64,000 bases of DNA from an uncultured Lachnospiraceae bacterium. Its GTDB lineage: Bacteria; Bacillota; Clostridia; Lachnospirales; Lachnospiraceae. Below, one piece after another: positions 1 through 10,678 of this stretch (the first letter of the stretch is position 1; the number at the start of each line of letters is the position of its first letter). The notes beneath the pieces are model-generated. The model was not told where the DNA came from and searched no databases. It saw only the letters and a program-made list of their open reading frames with translations. Position numbers and translations under genes: made by a program. The DNA is taken from contig CAIFEV010000001.1 of NCBI GenBank assembly GCA_903789615.1, positions 310,001-374,000 of the forward strand, in the 5' to 3' direction.

Positions 1-276
1 TGCATCAATGCGATCAATGCTGCACTCGAATCGGTGAAGGCAGATCCTTCGCCGTCCGTTCCGGAACACCTGCGGGACGCGCATTATCCGGGAGCCGGGA
101 AGCTCGGACACGGATCCGGCTATAAGTATGCCCACGATTATCCGCACCATTATGTGAAGCAGCAGTATCTGCCGGACGCCCTCGCCGGTACGGGCTTTTA
201 CATCCCTTCCGGAGAGGGAAGAGAAAAGATGACCGGCGAATTCCTGAATAAACTGAAACACGGAGATGATGCGTAA
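1..276 (+). CDS. rarA: Replication-associated recombination protein RarA (MgsA), C-terminal part
   Basis: Only the last 91 codons are in the window; the reading frame is open from base 1. The family is an AAA+ clamp-loader-like ATPase that acts at stalled replication forks. The visible part is the tetramerisation/C-terminal domain, recognised by the family signature YKYAHDYPHHYVKQQYLPD followed by a short G-F-Y-x-P tail. The ATPase domain lies upstream, outside the window. Its TAA stop is followed without a gap by the ATG of the next gene, so the two are probably co-transcribed. Confidence 0.9.
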   Translation, partial: CINAINAALESVKADPSPSVPEHLRDAHYPGAGKLGHGSGYKYAHDYPHHYVKQQYLPDALAGTGFYIPSGEGREKMTGEFLNKLKHGDDA

Positions 277-3200
277 ATGAACAGTATCAGACGCCTGGCG
301 CAGGGGGATTTCAACCTGCGGCCCCCGAAAATCATAAAGATCCCTGACAGTCTGTGCGAGGAAGTGAGGATCGGCCGGAAGAACCGGTTTGCGCTCTGCA
401 TTCAGACTGACGGGCCGCTTGAAGTCCGGGCATCCTCTTCCGATCTGCGTGTGAAGCTCACCGATGCGGTCAGAAGCGGGGATACAGTGACGATCGGTCT
501 GGAGGTCAACAGCCGGGGCGAGACGGAGGACGGTGAAATTGAGTGCACCATTGACTGTGAGACCGATGCCGGTGAGTTCGTCATTCCGTGTCTGTTCACA
601 TTCGTGCGCCCGTATCCGGAGATCGAAGGGAAAAAGATAAGGAACATCCGGGAGTTTGCTGCGCTTAATGCTGCAGACCCTGCGGCGGCGGCCGATGTAT
701 TCTTCAGTGAGGATTTTGAGGCACTCACGGATGACGGGTCAAGGGAGGATACTCTGCACAGGGCACTGGTGCGTCAGAAGAACCGGCGGCTGGCCGTTGA
801 GGAATTTCTGACGGCCGTGTCCGCAAAAAGTCCGGTCCGGATACAGGCGGCTCTTTCGCAGGATACGATAACCTGCGCGGCGGACACGTCGGTTGTGCTT
901 ACTCTGACGGCTGTACAGCCGGGGTATGCGAAAATCAATATCATGACGGATGGGCCGTTCCTTGAATGTGATGCCGTGAAACTCGACACCGATTCCTTTG
1001 AGAATGGCAGGTGGGAGACAAAGCTTAAAGTCCGGGCACAGAGTCTTCACGCCGGGATCAACTACGGCAGGGTGCGCGTGAAAAGCGGATCCAGGGTGCA
1101 GGATCTGACGCTTGCCATCCGCCGCACCGGGGACGGTTCTTCCGATGCGGAAGAGAGAGAAGAACACGCAAAAAAGCGGCTTCTTGCGATCAGACTCACG
1201 GAAGAGTATCTGCTGTTCCGGACCGGCAGGCAGAGTGAAAACGAGTGGATGAATACCTGCACGCAGCTCATCAGCCAGAGACTCGCACAGGATCCGGAAG
1301 ATCTGCAGGCGTGCTTGTACCGTGCTTTTTTATACGCAAAAGAGGGCCGCATGGAGGAAGCCGGAAAGATCATGCAGCTCCTGCAGCCGCGCATTGAAAA
1401 GGAGTACAGGACTCGGTCGCTTCTGTACTACGGTTCCCTGTATGTTCTGTCTGCGATCTACCGCCGCAGGGAATTCGACGATGAGGTGAGACGGACGCTT
1501 CAGGAAAGCTTTGACAGAGGACTCAACGCCTGGCCGATGCTCTGGATGAGGTGGCAGCTTGACAAGACGTCGGATAAAAACAGAAGCCTCTGGCTCACGC
1601 GCATGAAGGACGCGGCTTCCAGAGGATGCAGCAGCCCTGTTCTTTATCTGGAGGCGCTTTCGATCCTGAATCAGGACCCGCTTCTGCTGCGCGTTCTGAA
1701 TACGTTTGAGCGGCAGGTGCTTCTCTTCGGGTGCCGCTATTCCGTCATCGGACAGCCGCTTGCCCTTCAGGCGGTTGACCTGGCGTCCCGCGCCGCCTCC
1801 TGCGATACGGCTGACGAAAAGCTCCTTCTGGCTTTGAACAAAGTGATCGATGATGACAGGATCCTGACGGGGCTTGTCAGGCTGCTGATCCGGGCGGGAC
1901 GGCGGGGAAAGACCTGGTTCCCGTATTACGAGAAGGCAGTTCTGCGCGGCCTGAATATCACACGTCTCTTCGAGTATTATGCCATGAGCCTGGAGCCGGG
2001 ACGGGATATCCGTCTGCCCAAGAGTGTGCTGCTGTATTTCAAGTTCGGGTGTGAGGGACTGGATGCGGGTACGACGGCGCGGATCTATTCGTATGTGATC
2101 CGGCACGGCAGCGAGGCGATTCAGGAGGAATACCGCCCGGCTGTTCTGAAGTTCTCGGCGGATTCACTGGCCGCCGGCTCTATATCGGATGATCTTGCTG
2201 TCTGCTACAGGTACCTGTATAAGCACGGGACGCCGGACGCGTCACTGGCTCCTGCAGGCTTCCGGGCGGTGAGTTCATACCGGGTGCGTACGTCTGACCC
2301 GGAGGCGGACTCGGTAATTCTCATGACCCGCGAGCTGAAAGAGGAGAGGCGGATCAAACTGACAGGGGGCGAGGCTTTTCTTCCGGTCATCACGGACCAC
2401 ACGGCATTTGTCTTTGAAGACACGGTCGGAAACCGTATGATCGGCACGGTCAGTTATGAGATGGAGGCGGTCTTCCCGGATTTTCACGTCGCGCAGAGCG
2501 ATCAGCTGATGTGCCTGCCGGACCCGCTGTATCAGATCTGTTTCTTCTCGCAGCACAGTCAGGAGGAAGCTTCGCGGGACACGATCGCATCGTTTTCCGG
2601 TTCCCTCATGGGTTCCGCCCTTATCTCGGACTGGGAGAAAGCGCAGATCTTTTCCTGGCGCACGGCCTATTTTGACAGATACGGGAAGATCCCGGACCTT
2701 CCGGACGAGCACATGCAGCTTCCGGTTGACACGGCTCACCGCGTGATCCGCCTGTTCTCCCAGCATGGGTATTTTAACGAGGCGGGTATGACAGCGCAGC
2801 TCTATGGTGTCTCCGGCATGGATCCGGGGACAGTGCTGTCCCTCGCGACGGGGCTCATCGCCACGAACGCCGGTGAGGACAACGAGCTGACGACCGGCTT
2901 GTGTGCGTACGCATTCGCCGGGGGATGTTATGACGAGCGGTCACTGCGGGTACTGCAGAGGCGCGGGGAAGGGTCCTGCGCGCAGCTGTATGCGTACTTT
3001 TCCGCGTGCCGGGAGACGGGCGTGGATGCGCCGGACCTCGAGGAGCGCCTGATATCCCAGATTCTCGTGACGCACAGCCGTCAGGCCCATCTGGGCGAAG
3101 TCTTCACCGCGTACTGCCGCCACACAGGGGATAGCCCGGTGACGCGGGCGTTCCTGAACGCTCAGGCGTATGAGAGCTTTGTCCTGGGCGAGAAATGTGA

Positions 3201-3846
3201 GCCGGTGTTCTTCACGGCGGCAAGGGACCGCATTCGAAGAAACCGCGCGGGGACATCGGATCTTGTGCAGCTGGCACTTCTGAAGCATGACGGGGAGGAG
3301 CACTTCCGCGGGCTGCGGGAAGAGGAACTGGAGCTCGATCAGAGAATACTCGACAGGATGGTGCAGGCAGGGCGCTGCTTTGCATTCTTTGGTACGCTTT
3401 CCGAAAAGATAAAGCTTCCTCCCGATGTGCTTGACAAGACGGTCGCAACATATCAGGCACTTCCGGGCGATGACGTCACGCTTATCTGCCAGGTCACCGA
3501 CATCCGGGGGAACATCGGGAAGCAGCAGACGATCCGGGTGAAGGAGCAGATCTGCGGCATCTGCACCGCTGCGTTCGTGCTGTTCCCGGGCGAAAGACTC
3601 ACGGGGACCTTCCGGGAAGAACTGCCGGATGGCACGGTCAGGGAGACGCCGATGGAACTGTACGGGAAGATGGCGCCGGAGGACGCCGGGCGCTTCGGGG
3701 CGCTTGCCGGTGCCTTTGAGGCCTGGAAGAATCATGACACGGGAAAGATGAAGATGAGACTGCGGCAGATTCTGACGGACGACTACTGTGTTCGGGAGCT
3801 GTTCACAGTCCTGACGGAGAAAGGAGAAGAGGATGAAGCCGGATGA
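277..3846 (+). CDS. DUF5717-like large scaffold protein
   Basis: A 1,189-residue soluble protein with no signal peptide or membrane segment. I recognise it as resembling the DUF5717 family of Lachnospiraceae; its biochemical role is unknown. Residues about 190-290 look like a beta-rich, Ig-like module. Much of the middle (about 300-700) is helical with tetratricopeptide-like character, and further beta-rich segments occur towards the end. It starts directly after the rarA stop, with a GGAG about 12 bases upstream. Its 3' end overlaps the ATG of the Hsp70-like gene by 14 bp, which implies translational coupling and a joint function. Inference: a scaffold or adaptor for the downstream ATPase. 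Confidence 0.75.
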   Translation: MNSIRRLAQGDFNLRPPKIIKIPDSLCEEVRIGRKNRFALCIQTDGPLEVRASSSDLRVKLTDAVRSGDTVTIGLEVNSRGETEDGEIECTIDCETDAGEFVIPCLFTFVRPYPEIEGKKIRNIREFAALNAADPAAAADVFFSEDFEALTDDGSREDTLHRALVRQKNRRLAVEEFLTAVSAKSPVRIQAALSQDTITCAADTSVVLTLTAVQPGYAKINIMTDGPFLECDAVKLDTDSFENGRWETKLKVRAQSLHAGINYGRVRVKSGSRVQDLTLAIRRTGDGSSDAEEREEHAKKRLLAIRLTEEYLLFRTGRQSENEWMNTCTQLISQRLAQDPEDLQACLYRAFLYAKEGRMEEAGKIMQLLQPRIEKEYRTRSLLYYGSLYVLSAIYRRREFDDEVRRTLQESFDRGLNAWPMLWMRWQLDKTSDKNRSLWLTRMKDAASRGCSSPVLYLEALSILNQDPLLLRVLNTFERQVLLFGCRYSVIGQPLALQAVDLASRAASCDTADEKLLLALNKVIDDDRILTGLVRLLIRAGRRGKTWFPYYEKAVLRGLNITRLFEYYAMSLEPGRDIRLPKSVLLYFKFGCEGLDAGTTARIYSYVIRHGSEAIQEEYRPAVLKFSADSLAAGSISDDLAVCYRYLYKHGTPDASLAPAGFRAVSSYRVRTSDPEADSVILMTRELKEERRIKLTGGEAFLPVITDHTAFVFEDTVGNRMIGTVSYEMEAVFPDFHVAQSDQLMCLPDPLYQICFFSQHSQEEASRDTIASFSGSLMGSALISDWEKAQIFSWRTAYFDRYGKIPDLPDEHMQLPVDTAHRVIRLFSQHGYFNEAGMTAQLYGVSGMDPGTVLSLATGLIATNAGEDNELTTGLCAYAFAGGCYDERSLRVLQRRGEGSCAQLYAYFSACRETGVDAPDLEERLISQILVTHSRQAHLGEVFTAYCRHTGDSPVTRAFLNAQAYESFVLGEKCEPVFFTAARDRIRRNRAGTSDLVQLALLKHDGEEHFRGLREEELELDQRILDRMVQAGRCFAFFGTLSEKIKLPPDVLDKTVATYQALPGDDVTLICQVTDIRGNIGKQQTIRVKEQICGICTAAFVLFPGERLTGTFREELPDGTVRETPMELYGKMAPEDAGRFGALAGAFEAWKNHDTGKMKMRLRQILTDDYCVRELFTVLTEKGEEDEAG

Positions 3847-5887
3847 CCTTTATATCGGAATTGATCTGGGCGAGCGTTTTTCGCAGATCTGCTCTGTATC
3901 CGGCGCAGACAGAGTCAGCCTGAAGGCTGTGGAGAATGCCGCGACGCCAAAAGGCTCCTACCTCTTCCCCAACCCCGTGCCGCTCTCCCGGATACTGACA
4001 GACGGGAAGTGTAATGACGCTGGTCAGCTGGCAGCGCTTCTTGGCAGTCTGCTCTCAGCGCTTAAGGAGAAGAAAGCCGTCAGCTGTCCGGCCGGCGTCG
4101 GCGTATGTCTGCATGATTTTACGCGGGAAGCGGCAGAGGCAGTCAGGACGGCGCTTGCGAGATGTGGTGTCCCGGCGGAAAAGACGGCTGTGTTCAGCCG
4201 GGAGGAGGCATTTGCCGGGTATGTATACGGAATGCCGCCCGCACTGCGCGATCCGGGCAGTATGGTCTTTGACTATGACGAGACAGGAATCTGCTCTTTG
4301 TTCCTGAAGGAATTCCGCAGCGGGAAAAATGTGTACACAACCGTCACACCGCTTTCCGGAGACCCGCAGAGTTTCGGCCCCGGTGTGCTCGGGCGCGAAG
4401 CCCTTGCTGACAAGGAGGGGGAACTCTCGGATTTCTTCAACGAATCGCTGAGGAGTCAGAACTGTGCGGCGGTGTACCTGACGGGCTGCTATTTTGACAC
4501 GGATCAGTTTCCGGAGGGGCTGCTGAAGAAGCTGTGTACCGGGCGGCGTGTCTTTGCCGGACAGAACCTGTATGTGAAAGGTGTGTGCCTCCTGGCAGCG
4601 GATGCAGGCTCTCTGAAGCTGTTCGGGCGCAGCATTCCGGCGATGAGAAACCGCGTGACGGCAGGAATTTCGATCATGCTGATGAAGGGCATGAAGACCT
4701 GTGAGTTTCCACTTGTACGGCAGGGAGAGAGTTTTCTTCTGGCGGATCGGACCTGCTTCTTTATGGAGGAAGGCCTTGATGCTGTCACGCTGCTGGTGCG
4801 CGACCGGGAGAAGGAACCGCTCCCTGTGGAGCTGTCTCTTTCCGGATTCCCGGCAAGAGACGACCGCAGTGTGCGGTTGAAACTGAGCGTCCACTTCCCG
4901 GGGACAGACAGGGTGGAACTCAGACTGGAGGACGACGGATTCGGCGCATTCTACGCCTCGACAGGGCGGATGGTGCAGGAGACGGTCCTGCTCGACGAAA
5001 AAGAAGACAAGGCAGATGACATCGTGGCAAGTGATGCCGCACGGAGAAAAGAAGTGCCCGGCAGTGCATCCGGCGGGTGGCTCGCGGTGGCGGGCAGCCC
5101 GGTACCGCATCCGCTGGCCGTTGGCAGGACCGCGCGGCCTGTATGGTCACTGGAGGAGCTGGGGTATTATATCTATCACAGCATCTGCCTTATTGAGAAG
5201 GATTTTATCGGTGAAAAGCTGCTGCAGTTTCTGAAGAACACCGGCAACAGCCGCCTGGCGGGGCATCTGGTCTCCCTGATGGAAGCGGGCGCGCCGCTTT
5301 CCGAAAGCCTTTCTTCTATACTCAAGCGCTGCGGGCTTTACTCGGAGGATGAGATCTCGCGTCTGTCGGTGCAGTTTGATTCGCTCAAGGCGGCAAGACC
5401 GCATCAGCGCATGAATATGGTGGCCGAGAACCTTATCGTCAACGACTGTCTGAAGTCGGCGATGGAGAATCTGAACAGGATTCTTGCTGCTCCGAAGGAC
5501 CCGTCGCTCTCCGGGCGTTTCTACGGCCGGGTCTGGCACAATCTCGGAATTGTGAATGCAAGATGCTTTCTTTTTGACCGGGCGGCGGAGTGCTTTGCAA
5601 AGGCTTATGAGATGAATGACAGACCGGAGAGCTCCGCAGCCGCCCTGCAGGCAGAGATACTCTCCCGGGGCAGCGCATATGTGAGTGCCAGGGCAGAAGA
5701 TCCGGACGACGTGCGCGCCAAAAAATCTATCTCCCAGACCCGTGACAACGCCCGCTTTACGGCGCAGTGGCGGCTGCTTGAGCAGATCGAGTCCGAGAAG
5801 GATCCGGGCAATCCCGAGGAGTACTACAGCCGGATGGGAGAGTTTCTGGAAGAGCTTAAAGAGTCCTATCTTAAGCTGACGAATTGA
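3833..5887 (+). CDS. DUF5716-like protein with Hsp70/actin-type ATPase fold
   Basis: A 684-residue cytoplasmic protein. The N-terminus has an actin/Hsp70 phosphate-1 loop (YIGIDLGERFSQICSV, residues 7-22). A likely phosphate-2 segment (FDYDETGICSLF) follows, then an adenosine-type segment (AVYLTGCYFDTD) and a VKGVCLLAADAG stretch matching the usual A-x-G-A-A region. The C-terminal third is helical and TPR-like. It matches what I know as DUF5716 in Lachnospiraceae. The start overlaps the DUF5717 gene by 14 bp. Inferred role: an ATP-driven partner of the large upstream protein; substrate unknown. It is not DnaK: the substrate-binding domain and the canonical DLGTT signature are absent. Confidence 0.75.
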   Translation: MKPDDLYIGIDLGERFSQICSVSGADRVSLKAVENAATPKGSYLFPNPVPLSRILTDGKCNDAGQLAALLGSLLSALKEKKAVSCPAGVGVCLHDFTREAAEAVRTALARCGVPAEKTAVFSREEAFAGYVYGMPPALRDPGSMVFDYDETGICSLFLKEFRSGKNVYTTVTPLSGDPQSFGPGVLGREALADKEGELSDFFNESLRSQNCAAVYLTGCYFDTDQFPEGLLKKLCTGRRVFAGQNLYVKGVCLLAADAGSLKLFGRSIPAMRNRVTAGISIMLMKGMKTCEFPLVRQGESFLLADRTCFFMEEGLDAVTLLVRDREKEPLPVELSLSGFPARDDRSVRLKLSVHFPGTDRVELRLEDDGFGAFYASTGRMVQETVLLDEKEDKADDIVASDAARRKEVPGSASGGWLAVAGSPVPHPLAVGRTARPVWSLEELGYYIYHSICLIEKDFIGEKLLQFLKNTGNSRLAGHLVSLMEAGAPLSESLSSILKRCGLYSEDEISRLSVQFDSLKAARPHQRMNMVAENLIVNDCLKSAMENLNRILAAPKDPSLSGRFYGRVWHNLGIVNARCFLFDRAAECFAKAYEMNDRPESSAAALQAEILSRGSAYVSARAEDPDDVRAKKSISQTRDNARFTAQWRLLEQIESEKDPGNPEEYYSRMGEFLEELKESYLKLTN

Positions 5888-5895
5888 GGTTAGTG

Positions 5896-5924
5896 TTGTT
5901 TTCAAAAGACGATAAAGGTAAAAT
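5896..5924 (+). promoter_or_regulatory. Predicted sigma-A promoter of pheST-queA
   Basis: TTGTTT at 5896-5901 and TAAAAT at 5919-5924 are separated by 17 bases. This leaves a leader of roughly 27 bases before pheS, too short for a T-box. Confidence 0.55.
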
Positions 5925-5957
5925 AGGTGACAAGCTTTATATGGGAGGATCACGGTC

Positions 5958-6980
5958 ATGATGAAAGAGAAGCTTGAGGAGATCCGGGAAAAAGCCGCCG
6001 GACAGATCGGACAGGTTCAGGATCTGGAAGGTCTGAATCAGATCCGGGTCACGATTCTCGGAAAGAAGGGCGAGCTCACCGGTGTTCTGAAGAGCATGCG
6101 CGATGTCGCGCCGCAGGATCGTCCGGCTGTCGGAAAGATGGTCAATGAAACCCGCGCCCAGATTGAGGCGGCCTTGGAAGAGGCGAGAAAGAAGCTCGCT
6201 GCCAGAGCGCTTGACGCGAAGATGAAGGCGGAGACGATCGATGTGACGCTTCCGGCCAGATCGGGGAAACTGGGACACAGTCATCCGAATACGCTGGCTC
6301 TGGACGAAGTCAAGAGAATCTTTGTCGGCATGGGCTACGAAGTGGTTGACGGCCCGGAGGTTGAATACGATTACTACAACTTTGAGGCGTTGAATATCCC
6401 GGCGAATCATCCGGCCAAGGACGAGCAGGATACATTTTACATCAATGACAAGATTCTGCTGCGCACTCAGACCTCTCCGGTTCAGGTGCGTCAGATGGAG
6501 AGAGGAAAGCTTCCGATCCGCATGATCGCGCCGGGACGTGTATACCGTGCCGATGAAGTGGATGCGACCCACAGCCCGTGCTTCCATCAGATCGAGGGCA
6601 TGGTCATCGACAAGGGCATCACATTTGCCGATCTGAAGGGGACGCTGGCGGAGTTCGCAAAGCAGCTCTTCGGGCCGGATACGAAGGTTAAGTTCCGCCC
6701 GCACCATTTCCCGTTTACCGAGCCGTCTGCAGAGTGCGACGTGACCTGCTTCAAGTGCCACGGCAAGGGCTGCCGCATGTGCAAGGGTGAAGGCTGGATC
6801 GAGATTCTGGGATGCGGCATGATTCATCCGCATGTTCTGGAGATGAGCGGCATTGATCCGAATGTATATTCCGGTTTCGCGTTCGGCATCGGCCTCGAGA
6901 GAATCGCTCTCCTGAAGGACGAGATCGACGATATGCGTCTTCTGTATGAGAATGACATCCGTTTCCTGGATCAGTTCTGA
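5958..6980 (+). CDS. pheS: Phenylalanyl-tRNA synthetase alpha subunit
   Basis: 340 residues, the normal length. It charges tRNA-Phe as an alpha2-beta2 enzyme with PheT. The N-terminal coiled coil (residues 1-90) is followed by the class II catalytic core: motif 2 around RVYRADEVDATHSPCFHQIEG and motif 3 in GFAFGIGLERIALL. A cysteine cluster (CFKCHGKGCRMCKG) in the core is a zinc-ribbon-like insert common in clostridial PheS. GGGAGGAT precedes the first of two adjacent ATG codons. It heads a pheS-pheT-queA operon. Confidence 0.97.
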   Translation: MMKEKLEEIREKAAGQIGQVQDLEGLNQIRVTILGKKGELTGVLKSMRDVAPQDRPAVGKMVNETRAQIEAALEEARKKLAARALDAKMKAETIDVTLPARSGKLGHSHPNTLALDEVKRIFVGMGYEVVDGPEVEYDYYNFEALNIPANHPAKDEQDTFYINDKILLRTQTSPVQVRQMERGKLPIRMIAPGRVYRADEVDATHSPCFHQIEGMVIDKGITFADLKGTLAEFAKQLFGPDTKVKFRPHHFPFTEPSAECDVTCFKCHGKGCRMCKGEGWIEILGCGMIHPHVLEMSGIDPNVYSGFAFGIGLERIALLKDEIDDMRLLYENDIRFLDQF

Positions 6981-7038
6981 GCAGTGTGAACGTATCGGAA
7001 TTAACGGAAAAGTTACGGAATAAAGAGAGGAAACGGAA

Positions 7039-9480
7039 ATGGTTACTTCACTGAACTGGATTAAGGCATTAGTCCCGGGCATCAAGGATGTGCAGGAACA
7101 CGAGTTCCGCGACGCCATGACAATGTCCGGCACAAAAGTGGAAGGATATACAGTACTCAATAAGAATCTTGAAAGAATTGTAGTTGGCGAGATTCTTTCG
7201 GTTGAAAAGCATCCGCATGCGGATCATCTGGTTGTGTGCCAGGTCAATGTGGGCGATCACACAGCGCAGATTGTGACCGGGGCTCCGAACATCACGGTCG
7301 GCATGAGCGGCGTCAAGGTTCCGGTCTGCCTGCCTGGCGGCAAGGTGGCCGGCGGTCATGACGGCGGTCCGATGCCCGAAGACGGTATCCGCATTGAGAG
7401 CGGTGAACTTCGAGGCGTGAAGTCGGACGGTATGATGTGCTCCATCGAAGAGATGGGATCAAACCGCGAGTTCTATCCGGATGCACCGGAAAACGGCATT
7501 TACATTTTCCCTGCAGACACAAAGGTCGGCGAGGATGTTCCGGCACTTCTGGGACTGAATGATGCGGTATTCGAGTATGAGATCACGAACAACCGCGTGG
7601 ACTGCTACAGCATTCTTGGTGTTGCGCGCGAGGCAGCCGCAACATTTGACACGAAGTTTGTTCCGCCGGTTGTAAAGCCGACCGGAAATGATCAGAATGC
7701 GGCAGATTTTATTCAGGTTGAGATCAAGGCATCCGATCTGTGCTCCCGCTACATCGGCCGCGTCGTGACCAATATCCGTCTCGCGCCGTCACCGCTGTGG
7801 ATGCAGCACCGTCTGATGACCTGCGGAATCCGCCCGATCAACAACATTGTCGATATCACAAACTACGTGATGGAAGAGTACGGCCAGCCGATGCATGCGT
7901 ACGATTACGACACCATTGCGGGTCACAAGATCATCGTCCGCAGAGCTACTGACGGCGACAAGTTCGCAACGCTTGACGGCAAGGAACACATTCTGGATCA
8001 CGACTGCCTGATGATCTGCGACGGCGAGAAGGAAATCGGCCTGGCAGGCATCATGGGCGGGCAGAACTCCATGATCACAGACGATGTGAAGACGATGCTG
8101 TTTGAGGCGGCGACCTTTGACGGCACCAACATCCGCAAGACGTCCAAGAGACTGGGACTGCGCACGGATGCTTCCGGTATGTTTGAAAAGGGACTGGATC
8201 CGGAACTGGCCGAAGAGGCGATAAACCGTGCCTGCCAGCTCATCGAAGAGCTCGACGCGGGCGATGTGGTCGGCGGAAAAGTGGATGTCTATCCGGTACA
8301 CAAAGAAAAGGTACAGATTCCGTTTGAGCCGGACAAGTACAACGCACTTCTTGGCACCGATATTGATCCGGAGACGATGCTCGGATATTTCCGCCGCATC
8401 GAAGCGCAATACGACAAGGCCACAAATATGCTGACAATTCCGACGTTCCGTCAGGACCTCAAGGGCATGGCAGACATGGCGGAGGAAGTCGCCAGATTCT
8501 ACGGCTACCAGAAGATTCCGACCACGCTTCCGAAGGGCGCCACGACGATGGGCGGCATCTCCTTCAAGCAGAGAGTTCAGGACAAGGCGCTTGAGACCGC
8601 TGAGTTCTGCGGATTCTCTCAGGCGATGACTTACTCGTTTGAGAGCCCGAAGGTGTTTGACAAGCTTCGCATCCCGGCAGACTCGCCGCTTCGCACATGC
8701 GTGAAGATTTCCAACCCGCTGGGCGAGGATTTCTCCATTATGAGAACGCTTCCGGTCAACGGACTGCTGAACAGTCTCTCTATCAATTTCAACCGACGCA
8801 ATGAGAACGTAAAGCTTTTCGAGCTTGCCAAGGTCTATATCCCGGACAAGGATGACCCGACGACATCCGAGAAGCTGCCGGACGAGCGGATTGAATTCAC
8901 GCTGGGCTTCTACGGACAGGGTGACTTCTATGACATGAAGGGCGTTATCGAGGAGTTCTTCCAGGAGACGGGCTTAAGAGACCGGATCAGCTATGACCCG
9001 GAGGCGGGTATTCCGTTCCTGCACCCGGGCAGACAGGCAGCTGTGTACTATCACGGCGAGAAGATGGGATATCTGGGCGAACTGCATCCGCTGGTGGCAG
9101 AAAGCTACCGCATCGGACAGAGATGCTATCTTGCTGTCATCGATCTGCCGGAAGTGACGAAATTTGCCACATTTGACCGCCGTTACACAGGAATCGCGAA
9201 CTTCCCGGCTGTATCAAGAGATATCTCGCTGGTAGTTCCGAAGAACATTCTCGTCGCGCAGATCGAAGATGTCATCCGTGAGCAGGGCGGAGAGAATGTC
9301 GAGAGCTACAGACTTTTCGATATCTACGAAGGATCGCAGATCACCGAAGGTTACAAGTCGGTTGCCTACACAATCACATTCCGGGCGAAGGATCACACGC
9401 TTGAGGACAAAGAAGTGTCCGTACCGATGGATCGAATCGTCAAGGCTCTTGCAGAACTTGGAATCGAGCTGAGAAAATAA
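7039..9480 (+). CDS. pheT: Phenylalanyl-tRNA synthetase beta subunit
   Basis: 813 residues, as expected for bacterial PheT. The N-terminal EMAP/OB-type tRNA-binding domain (about 40-150; [18 protein letters not shown]) is followed by the B3/B4 editing region, the B5 domain, a catalytic-like core and a C-terminal ferredoxin-like anticodon-binding domain (about 720-813; [13 protein letters not shown]). It lies 58 bases after pheS with AGAGAGG upstream of the ATG. Its TAA overlaps the ATG of queA by one base. Confidence 0.97.
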   Translation: MVTSLNWIKALVPGIKDVQEHEFRDAMTMSGTKVEGYTVLNKNLERIVVGEILSVEKHPHADHLVVCQVNVGDHTAQIVTGAPNITVGMSGVKVPVCLPGGKVAGGHDGGPMPEDGIRIESGELRGVKSDGMMCSIEEMGSNREFYPDAPENGIYIFPADTKVGEDVPALLGLNDAVFEYEITNNRVDCYSILGVAREAAATFDTKFVPPVVKPTGNDQNAADFIQVEIKASDLCSRYIGRVVTNIRLAPSPLWMQHRLMTCGIRPINNIVDITNYVMEEYGQPMHAYDYDTIAGHKIIVRRATDGDKFATLDGKEHILDHDCLMICDGEKEIGLAGIMGGQNSMITDDVKTMLFEAATFDGTNIRKTSKRLGLRTDASGMFEKGLDPELAEEAINRACQLIEELDAGDVVGGKVDVYPVHKEKVQIPFEPDKYNALLGTDIDPETMLGYFRRIEAQYDKATNMLTIPTFRQDLKGMADMAEEVARFYGYQKIPTTLPKGATTMGGISFKQRVQDKALETAEFCGFSQAMTYSFESPKVFDKLRIPADSPLRTCVKISNPLGEDFSIMRTLPVNGLLNSLSINFNRRNENVKLFELAKVYIPDKDDPTTSEKLPDERIEFTLGFYGQGDFYDMKGVIEEFFQETGLRDRISYDPEAGIPFLHPGRQAAVYYHGEKMGYLGELHPLVAESYRIGQRCYLAVIDLPEVTKFATFDRRYTGIANFPAVSRDISLVVPKNILVAQIEDVIREQGGENVESYRLFDIYEGSQITEGYKSVAYTITFRAKDHTLEDKEVSVPMDRIVKALAELGIELRK

Positions 9481-10562
9481 TGTCTGAACTGGAAACAAAA
9501 CAGGAGAGAGATCCGAACCTCCCCGAAGGGATGGATCTCCATGATTATTACTACGACCTGCCGCAGGAACTGATCGCGCAGGATCCGCTGTCGGACCGGG
9601 CCGCAAGCCGCCTGATGGTGCTGGACAAAAAGACCGGTGCCATTGAGCACAGGATTTTCCGGGATGTCATCGATTATCTGAATCCCGGCGATGTAATGGT
9701 GATCAATGACACACGTGTCATTCCGGCCCGCCTGATCGGCGTCAAGGAAGGCACAGGCGCCTCGATTGAGGTGCTGCTGCTCAACCGCAAGAAGGATATG
9801 AAAGATACCTGGGAGGTCCTTGTCCGCCCGGGCAAGAAATGCAAGGCTGGTACGAGGATTGACTTCGGGGAAGGCCGGCTGAAGTGTGAGGTCAAGGACA
9901 TCATTGATGACGGCAACCGCATCGTGCAGTTTGAGTACGAGGGAATTTTCGAGGAAATTCTTGACGAACTCGGCCAGATGCCGCTTCCGCCGTACATCAA
10001 GCATCAGCTGCAGGATCCGTCGATGTACAACACCGTTTACGCAAAGCACGACGGTTCGGCGGCTGCGCCGACAGCGGGCCTTCACTTCACGGAAGAGCTT
10101 CTGAAGGAAATTGAAGAAAAGGGAATCGACATCGTCCGCATCACTCTGCACGTGGGACTCGGAACGTTCAGACCGGTGAAGACCGAGAATATTCTCGATC
10201 ATCACATGCACACCGAGTGGTATCAGGTGACAAAGGACGCCGCAGACCGCATCAACCGTGCGCGTGCTGCCGGCGGAAAGATCGTTGCCGTAGGAACGAC
10301 CAGCACGCGGACGCTTGAGACTGTGACGGACGAAAACGGTATCGTGCACGCAGGGTCCGGTGACACTTCGATCTTCATCTATCCGGGTTATCACTACAAG
10401 GCAGTGGATGAGCTGATCACCAACTTCCATCTGCCGGAATCGACGCTGGTCATGCTGGTATCGGCACTGGCCGGGCGCGAAAACATCCTGCACGCCTACA
10501 GCATAGCAGTTCAGGAAAAATACCGTTTCTTCTCGTTCGGAGACGCAATGCTGATCAAGTAA
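9480..10562 (+). CDS. queA: S-adenosylmethionine:tRNA ribosyltransferase-isomerase
   Basis: Transfers the ribosyl group of S-adenosylmethionine to preQ1-modified tRNA to make epoxyqueuosine. Family signatures are [16 protein letters not shown] near the N-terminus, [16 protein letters not shown], the [15 protein letters not shown] block and [16 protein letters not shown] near the end. The listed ATG overlaps the pheT stop and adds about 17 residues to the usual start; an in-frame ATG at 9531 would give a more typical length but has no well-spaced ribosome site. A strong terminator follows. Confidence 0.95.
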   Translation: MSELETKQERDPNLPEGMDLHDYYYDLPQELIAQDPLSDRAASRLMVLDKKTGAIEHRIFRDVIDYLNPGDVMVINDTRVIPARLIGVKEGTGASIEVLLLNRKKDMKDTWEVLVRPGKKCKAGTRIDFGEGRLKCEVKDIIDDGNRIVQFEYEGIFEEILDELGQMPLPPYIKHQLQDPSMYNTVYAKHDGSAAAPTAGLHFTEELLKEIEEKGIDIVRITLHVGLGTFRPVKTENILDHHMHTEWYQVTKDAADRINRARAAGGKIVAVGTTSTRTLETVTDENGIVHAGSGDTSIFIYPGYHYKAVDELITNFHLPESTLVMLVSALAGRENILHAYSIAVQEKYRFFSFGDAMLIK

Positions 10563-10580
10563 CGGAATCAGGCTTTAAAA

Positions 10581-10630
10581 ACCGGCTGTCTGACTGCCCC
10601 GTAGATGGAGCAGAGGCAGCCGGTGTTTTT
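10581..10630 (+). terminator. Rho-independent terminator of pheST-queA
   Basis: Perfect 8-bp arms ACCGGCTG (10581-10588) and CAGCCGGT (10617-10624), followed by a run of five T. Confidence 0.8.
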
Positions 10631-10649
10631 ATGCCTTTTTGCATTCTTC

Positions 10650-10678
10650 TTGACAGTCTTTTCAGGATGTGATATCAA
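10650..10678 (+). promoter_or_regulatory. Predicted promoter of the SPFH-RHH operon
   Basis: Consensus TTGACA at 10650-10655, 17 bases, then TATCAA at 10673-10678. The -10 box lies inside the palindromic block described separately. Confidence 0.7.

Noticed and set aside
5888-5957. T-box leader before pheS
   Set aside because: Only about 70 bases separate the genes and a promoter occupies part of them.
4055-7160. Minus-strand open frames of 351 and 407 residues opposite the DUF5716 gene and pheS
   Set aside because: Shadows of conserved plus-strand genes.
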